This document shows positions 59,645 through 64,000 of a DNA stretch of 64,000 nt, piece after piece. The notes below the pieces were generated by a model that did not search any database, was not told the origin of the DNA, and worked only from the letters and a program-made list of their open reading frames with translations. Position 1 is the stretch's first letter. Every line of letters starts with the position of its first letter. The DNA lies in NCBI GenBank assembly GCA_028284345.1, contig JANQRY010000003.1:248001-312000 (forward strand), given 5' to 3'. This DNA is from Hyphococcus sp. Lineage in GTDB: Bacteria > Pseudomonadota > Alphaproteobacteria > Caulobacterales > Parvularculaceae. A program made the translations under genes and the position numbers.

Positions 59645-60949
59645 ATGATCCCCCGTTACGCCCGGGCCGAAATGGCCGACATCTGGTCGCCGGAGACGAA
59701 GTACCGGATCTGGTTTGAGATCGAGGCCCATGCGGGGCTCGCCATGGCCGAGCTTGGCGTCATTCCGAAAGACGCCGCGCAAAGCGTCTGGGAAAAGGGC
59801 AAGGACGCAAAATTCGACGCGGACCGCATCGACGAGATCGAGCGCGAGGTCAAACACGACGTCATCGCCTTCCTCACCCATCTTGCTGAACTCATCGGTC
59901 CCGAGGCGCGCTTTGTTCACCAGGGCATGACGTCGTCGGACGTGCTCGACACCTGCCTTTCGGTGCAGTTGGCGCGCGCCAGCGACATTCTTCTCGCCGG
60001 CCTTGATCGTTTGCTCGCGGCGCTCAAAAAACGCGCGCAGGAACACAAAGACACGGTCTGCGTGGGGCGTAGCCACGGCATTCACGCCGAGCCCACGACC
60101 TTCGGCGTCAAGCTGGCGACGTTCTACGCGGAGTTCGAGCGGGCCCGGCGCCGTCTGGAAACCGCGCGCGAGGAAATCGCGGTCTGCGCCATTTCCGGCG
60201 CCGTCGGCACCTTCGCCAATGTGGACCCGTCCGTCGAAGCCTATGTGGCCGAGAAGATGGGCCTCAGCATCGAGCCGGTTTCAACGCAGGTGATCCCCCG
60301 CGACCGCCACGCCGCCTATTTCGCTGCGCTCGGCGTCATCGCGTCCTCCATTGAACGGCTCGCCGTGGAAATCCGACACCTGCAACGCAGCGAAGTTCTG
60401 GAGGCGGAGGAATTTTTCTCCAAGGGCCAGAAGGGCTCGTCTTCGATGCCCCACAAGCGCAACCCGATCCTGACCGAAAACCTCACCGGTCTCGCGCGGC
60501 TCGTGCGCATGAGCGTGACGCCGGCCATGGAGAATGTCGCCCTCTGGCACGAACGGGACATTTCCCATTCCTCCGTCGAACGGGGCATTGCGCCGGACGC
60601 CACGGTGCATCTCGACTTCGCCCTGCAGCGTCTCGCCGGCGTCGTTGAAAACCTCGTCGTCTATCCGGAAAGGATGCAGTCCAATCTCGACCGGCTTGGC
60701 GGGCTCATCTTTTCGCAAAGGGTGCTGCTGGCGCTCACCCAGGCGGGCGTCAGCCGCGAGGATTCCTATGCCTACGTTCAGCGTAACGCCATGCCCGCCT
60801 GGCGCGGCGAAGCGGCGTTTCTCGATCTGTTGAAGGCGGACAAGGACGTCGCCGCGCATCTCACGGCCAAAGACCTCGACGCGCTCTTTGACCTCGCCTG
60901 GCACACCAAGCATGTGGACACGATCTTCGCCCGGGTGTTCGGCGGTTAG
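59645..60949 (+). CDS. purB: Adenylosuccinate lyase
   Basis: MIPRYARAEMADIWSPETKYRIWFEIE, KGSSSMPHKRNPILTENLTGLAR. Confidence 0.95.
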   Translation: MIPRYARAEMADIWSPETKYRIWFEIEAHAGLAMAELGVIPKDAAQSVWEKGKDAKFDADRIDEIEREVKHDVIAFLTHLAELIGPEARFVHQGMTSSDVLDTCLSVQLARASDILLAGLDRLLAALKKRAQEHKDTVCVGRSHGIHAEPTTFGVKLATFYAEFERARRRLETAREEIAVCAISGAVGTFANVDPSVEAYVAEKMGLSIEPVSTQVIPRDRHAAYFAALGVIASSIERLAVEIRHLQRSEVLEAEEFFSKGQKGSSSMPHKRNPILTENLTGLARLVRMSVTPAMENVALWHERDISHSSVERGIAPDATVHLDFALQRLAGVVENLVVYPERMQSNLDRLGGLIFSQRVLLALTQAGVSREDSYAYVQRNAMPAWRGEAAFLDLLKADKDVAAHLTAKDLDALFDLAWHTKHVDTIFARVFGG

Positions 60950-61413
60950 GTCGCGTTACGCTGCACGAACAAGTTGATGATCGCAGCGGCGAGCCCAGCA
61001 AGGGCGATGATGAACAGCGCCATGGACGCGCCTTCGGAAAAATCTGACCGGGCGAACGGGCCGCCGGCGGCGAGAACCTCGACCGGTTTCGGGTCAGCGT
61101 AGCCGTCCGGCGTCGTCACCCCGAGAAACGGCGACAGGTGAAACCCCACGGCGCCAAGAAACGGCAGGACGGCGAGTTTCGACCCGATCCCCCGCGTCGC
61201 CGGAACAATGAGCAGGAGCCCGGCGATGAGTTCGAGCGCGCCGGTGGCGTAATTGCCGAGCGGGTAAGCAAATTCCGCGAAAGGAACGCCGGCCCCGGCC
61301 GCCTTGTATTCGATATAGGGAAAAATATGCGCGCCGCCGGTGAATTTCATCACGCCGAAGAAAATCAGAAATCCGCCGACCGCCAGCGCCAGCACCCATC
61401 GCAGAACTGTCAT
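60946..61413 (-). CDS. DoxX-like small integral membrane protein
   Basis: 155 aa, four predicted TM helices, FFGVMKFTG, GALELIAGLLLI. Confidence 0.7.
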   Translation of the reverse strand: MTVLRWVLALAVGGFLIFFGVMKFTGGAHIFPYIEYKAAGAGVPFAEFAYPLGNYATGALELIAGLLLIVPATRGIGSKLAVLPFLGAVGFHLSPFLGVTTPDGYADPKPVEVLAAGGPFARSDFSEGASMALFIIALAGLAAAIINLFVQRNAT

Positions 61414-61691
61414 CGGACCAGCCTCCTCCCGTTTACGGCCCCGCGGGGGATGCGGGGCTTTCCATCGCGCTGGGAAAATGGCCCGCGCCAGCCGTTAACG
61501 CCAATGACGGTTCTACACATCCCTGTGACCCTGCGGCCCTCAAGGGCTTCAGGCGGCGGGCCACCGCTCCGGACCACTTTCTCGCCGGGCCCGGCGGCCC
61601 CTGCGGACAGGGGACGCCCACGCCTTGACATCAAGGCGCGCCTGAGTAATTTCCGCCGCTCGCCGCGACGGGCGACCACGGGAGCTGAGAG

Positions 61692-61859
61692 ATGGCCAAG
61701 CCGACCACCGTTAAAATTCGCCTCAATTCGACGGCGGACACGGGGTATTTCTACGTCACGAAGAAAAACACCCGGACGATGACCGAAAAAATGGTCGTGC
61801 GGAAATATGACCCGATCGCGCGCAAGCACGTCGAGTTCAAGGAAGGCAAGATCAAGTAA
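61692..61859 (+). CDS. rpmG: 50S ribosomal protein L33
   Basis: [55 protein letters not shown]. Confidence 0.97.
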   Translation: MAKPTTVKIRLNSTADTGYFYVTKKNTRTMTEKMVVRKYDPIARKHVEFKEGKIK

Positions 61860-61888
61860 GGGGCGCTCGCCTCAGAAACGATCCGACG

Positions 61889-61912
61889 GGCCGCCATTTT
61901 GGCGGCCTTTTT
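61889..61912 (+). terminator. Intrinsic terminator of rpmG
   Basis: ggccgcc-atttt-ggcggcc-ttttt. Confidence 0.92.
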
Positions 61913-61939
61913 GTTTGTTGAAGAGGCAAGGCGAGAAGC

Positions 61940-63313
61940 TTACGCGGCCCGGTTGATCACCCGGTTGCGGCCGGCGCTTTTCGCCTCGTAAAGCGCCTCG
62001 TCGGCGCGCTTGATCAGCTTTTGCGCCGTGTCGTCTTCCGGTCCGTTCTCCGTCGACGCAATGCCGATCGACGCCGTGACGTCAAGCTCGTCGCGGGCGC
62101 TGTTCACGACGAACTTCACTGTCGCAATTTCCTGACGCAGTCGTTCCGCCACCACGGCGGCGAAGCTGGCGTCCGTGTCGGGCATGGCGATCAGAAATTC
62201 CTCCCCGCCGTAACGGCAGGCGAGATCGATGCCCCGCACCGACCGCGAAATGCGTTCGGCGAATTCCTGAATGACCTTGTCGCCCACATCATGGCCATGG
62301 GCGTCGTTGATTTTCTTGAAATGGTCGATATCGAGAATCATCACCGCCAGCGGCCGTCCGGTCCAGTAGGCGCGGTCGAACATTGCCGTCAGATGGCTTG
62401 CTAGATAGCGACGATTGTAAAGGCCGGTAAGCTGGTCCGTCACCGCCATTTCGAGGCTGGCCTGGAACGAGGAGCGCAACTGGTCGACATAATGCTTGCG
62501 GCGCAGCTGGGTCGAGACCCGCGCAATCAGTTCGTTCTTGTCGACCGGCCGCGTCAGATAGTCATTGACGCCGATATCAAGCGCGCGCACGAGCTTGCGC
62601 GTATCGCCCTGGCGGACGACGGCGAGGATCGGCGTCAGCCGTGTTTCGTCAAACGACCGGATGGACGAGCAAAGGCGCAGCGGGTCCATCGCTTCAAGGG
62701 ACATATTGACCACGATAAGGTCGAAATCACCGGACCGCGCGCGGCCGAGCGCCACTTCCGGATCTGTCTCGTGGGCGACGGCGTATTCTTCGCCGAGCGC
62801 CCGTTGCAGACGTTCAATCTGCTCCTCATTATCGTCGATCAGGAAGATCCGGCTTTCCTTCGCCGCCTTGTCGACATCGATGGTTTCGACAACGCCGAGA
62901 CCCTTTCCGGTGGCATAGCGGGCCCGTAATTCGTCGGTCATCATTTTCAGACGCGTCAGGCTGCGCACGCGCGCAAACAGCGCCAGATCCTCGACCGGTT
63001 TGGTGAGGAAATCGTCCGCGCCCGCTTCAAGGCCGGCCACTCTGTCCGCCTGCTGATCAAGGGCGGTGACCATCACGATGGGGATATGCGTGGTTTCGGG
63101 ATCGGCCTTGATGCGCCGGCAGGCTTCAAACCCGTCCATGCCCGGCATCATGACGTCAAGCAGAATAATGTCGGGTTGTTCGGATGACGCCTTCTGAACC
63201 GCTTCTTCGCCGGAAAGAGCGCCCAGCACGTCAAAATACTCGGCGCGCAATTTCGCTTCGAGCAGTTTGACGTTCGGTTCAAGATCGTCGACGACTAGGA
63301 CGCGCGCCGTCAT
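61940..63313 (-). CDS. pleD: PleD: dual receiver domain plus GGDEF diguanylate cyclase
   Basis: VLVVDDLEPNVKLLEAKLRAEYFDV, second REC domain, RYGGEEFLIAMP. Confidence 0.95.
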   Translation of the reverse strand: MTARVLVVDDLEPNVKLLEAKLRAEYFDVLGALSGEEAVQKASSEQPDIILLDVMMPGMDGFEACRRIKADPETTHIPIVMVTALDQQADRVAGLEAGADDFLTKPVEDLALFARVRSLTRLKMMTDELRARYATGKGLGVVETIDVDKAAKESRIFLIDDNEEQIERLQRALGEEYAVAHETDPEVALGRARSGDFDLIVVNMSLEAMDPLRLCSSIRSFDETRLTPILAVVRQGDTRKLVRALDIGVNDYLTRPVDKNELIARVSTQLRRKHYVDQLRSSFQASLEMAVTDQLTGLYNRRYLASHLTAMFDRAYWTGRPLAVMILDIDHFKKINDAHGHDVGDKVIQEFAERISRSVRGIDLACRYGGEEFLIAMPDTDASFAAVVAERLRQEIATVKFVVNSARDELDVTASIGIASTENGPEDDTAQKLIKRADEALYEAKSAGRNRVINRAA

Positions 63314-63356
63314 GCAGCCCCCTGACAGATGGGATTATCCAGTTCTGGTCAGGAGC

Positions 63357-63752
63357 CTAGTCCAAATATCTTTTCACTTTCTCAAGAAACGAACTGACGG
63401 AAATTGGTTTTGCAATATAGTCTTCACAACCGCCCTGACGAATGCGTTCTTCGTCGCCCTTCATCGCGAAGGCCGTGACGGCGATGATGGGGATGTCAAC
63501 CAATTCTTCATCATTCTTAATTTTTTGCGTGACTTCGAGGCCGGAAACCTCCGGGAGCTGAATATCCATCAGGATGAGATCCGGCCGTCGCTCCGTCGCC
63601 AGCTTCAGGGCCTCCGGCCCCGTGCGCGCCTCGATGGTGGTATAGCCATGAGCCTCAAGCAGATCATGAAAAAGCTTCATGTTCAGCTCGTTGTCTTCGA
63701 CAATCAGGACCGTTTTGGTCGCCGCCGGCGTTTCTGTTTTCACCATCGCGGA
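63357..63752 (-). CDS. divK: DivK single-domain response regulator
   Basis: [55 protein letters not shown]; adjacent to pleD. Confidence 0.93.
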   Translation of the reverse strand, partial: SAMVKTETPAATKTVLIVEDNELNMKLFHDLLEAHGYTTIEARTGPEALKLATERRPDLILMDIQLPEVSGLEVTQKIKNDEELVDIPIIAVTAFAMKGDEERIRQGGCEDYIAKPISVSSFLEKVKRYLD

Positions 63753-64000
63753 CATTAACATGCTTTAATACCTTTGCCGCGCGCACCGATTCGGGCGTTG
63801 CGTTGGTTACGTTTTGCATCAAAGGTCTTAATTGAATGTTTATCCTCTCAGGACGGCGCGCCGCGATTTCCGCATTTGCGCGCGCAATATCGCGCCGTCC
63901 GGTAACCTTTTGTTAAGCCATGGAGTTTGCGACCGCTTTTTGCACAGCCTGCGAATCACCCGCTGATTCGGGCGCCCGACGCTGCGCGTCCTGCGGCCGC

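Noticed and set aside
61410-61829. 139-aa minus ORF upstream of the DoxX gene
   Set aside because: Overlaps rpmG antisense and the structured GC-rich spacer; no domain signal
1-64000. CRISPR arrays, prophage, transposases, tRNA/rRNA genes, toxin-antitoxin or defence systems
   Set aside because: No repeat-spacer pattern, no transposase/integrase or defence domains among the ORFs, and no tRNA-like cloverleaf recognised by eye

Overview
The window looks like a GC-rich alphaproteobacterial chromosome segment (a divK-pleD-rpmG block, plus PaaABCDE, GlnK/AmtB and GltBD gene sets). It is mostly metabolic. Contents in order: partial coniferyl-aldehyde-type dehydrogenase; MaoC hydratase plus HpcH/citE-type CoA-ester lyase; an Lrp/AsnC regulator divergent from a fused indolepyruvate:ferredoxin oxidoreductase; a phenylacetate (paa) regulon with an extra PaaA-like protein, a haem peroxidase, a pcaF-type thiolase and a TetR regulator; a HAD-PlsC/gpsA/plsB phospholipid cassette; an amidase; an ilvD-ilvC-ilvB-ilvN-leuA-leuC-leuD-leuB run; a metX-metB-hom-proB-proA run; an alaC-type aminotransferase; glnK-amtB-gltD-gltB; a TorF-like porin; a PrnB/DUF1864-type protein divergent from kbl..tdh; an S8 protease; purB; rpmG; pleD; divK. 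I found no CRISPR array, rRNA, tRNA, transposase or phage module. The best hidden signals are: (1) an unannotated branched-chain-amino-acid-rich leader peptide with attenuator upstream of ilvD; (2) a SAM-I (S-box) riboswitch upstream of metX, with a candidate Shine-Dalgarno-sequestering platform that may also affect hom/proBA; (3) a 156-bp duplicated 3' end of the thiolase gene bracketing a haem peroxidase gene; (4) an orphan 48-aa Flp-type pilin missed by the ORF track; (5) a PaaA paralogue with an altered metal-ligand motif in the paa cluster. All alignments and counts were made by eye and no database search was run.
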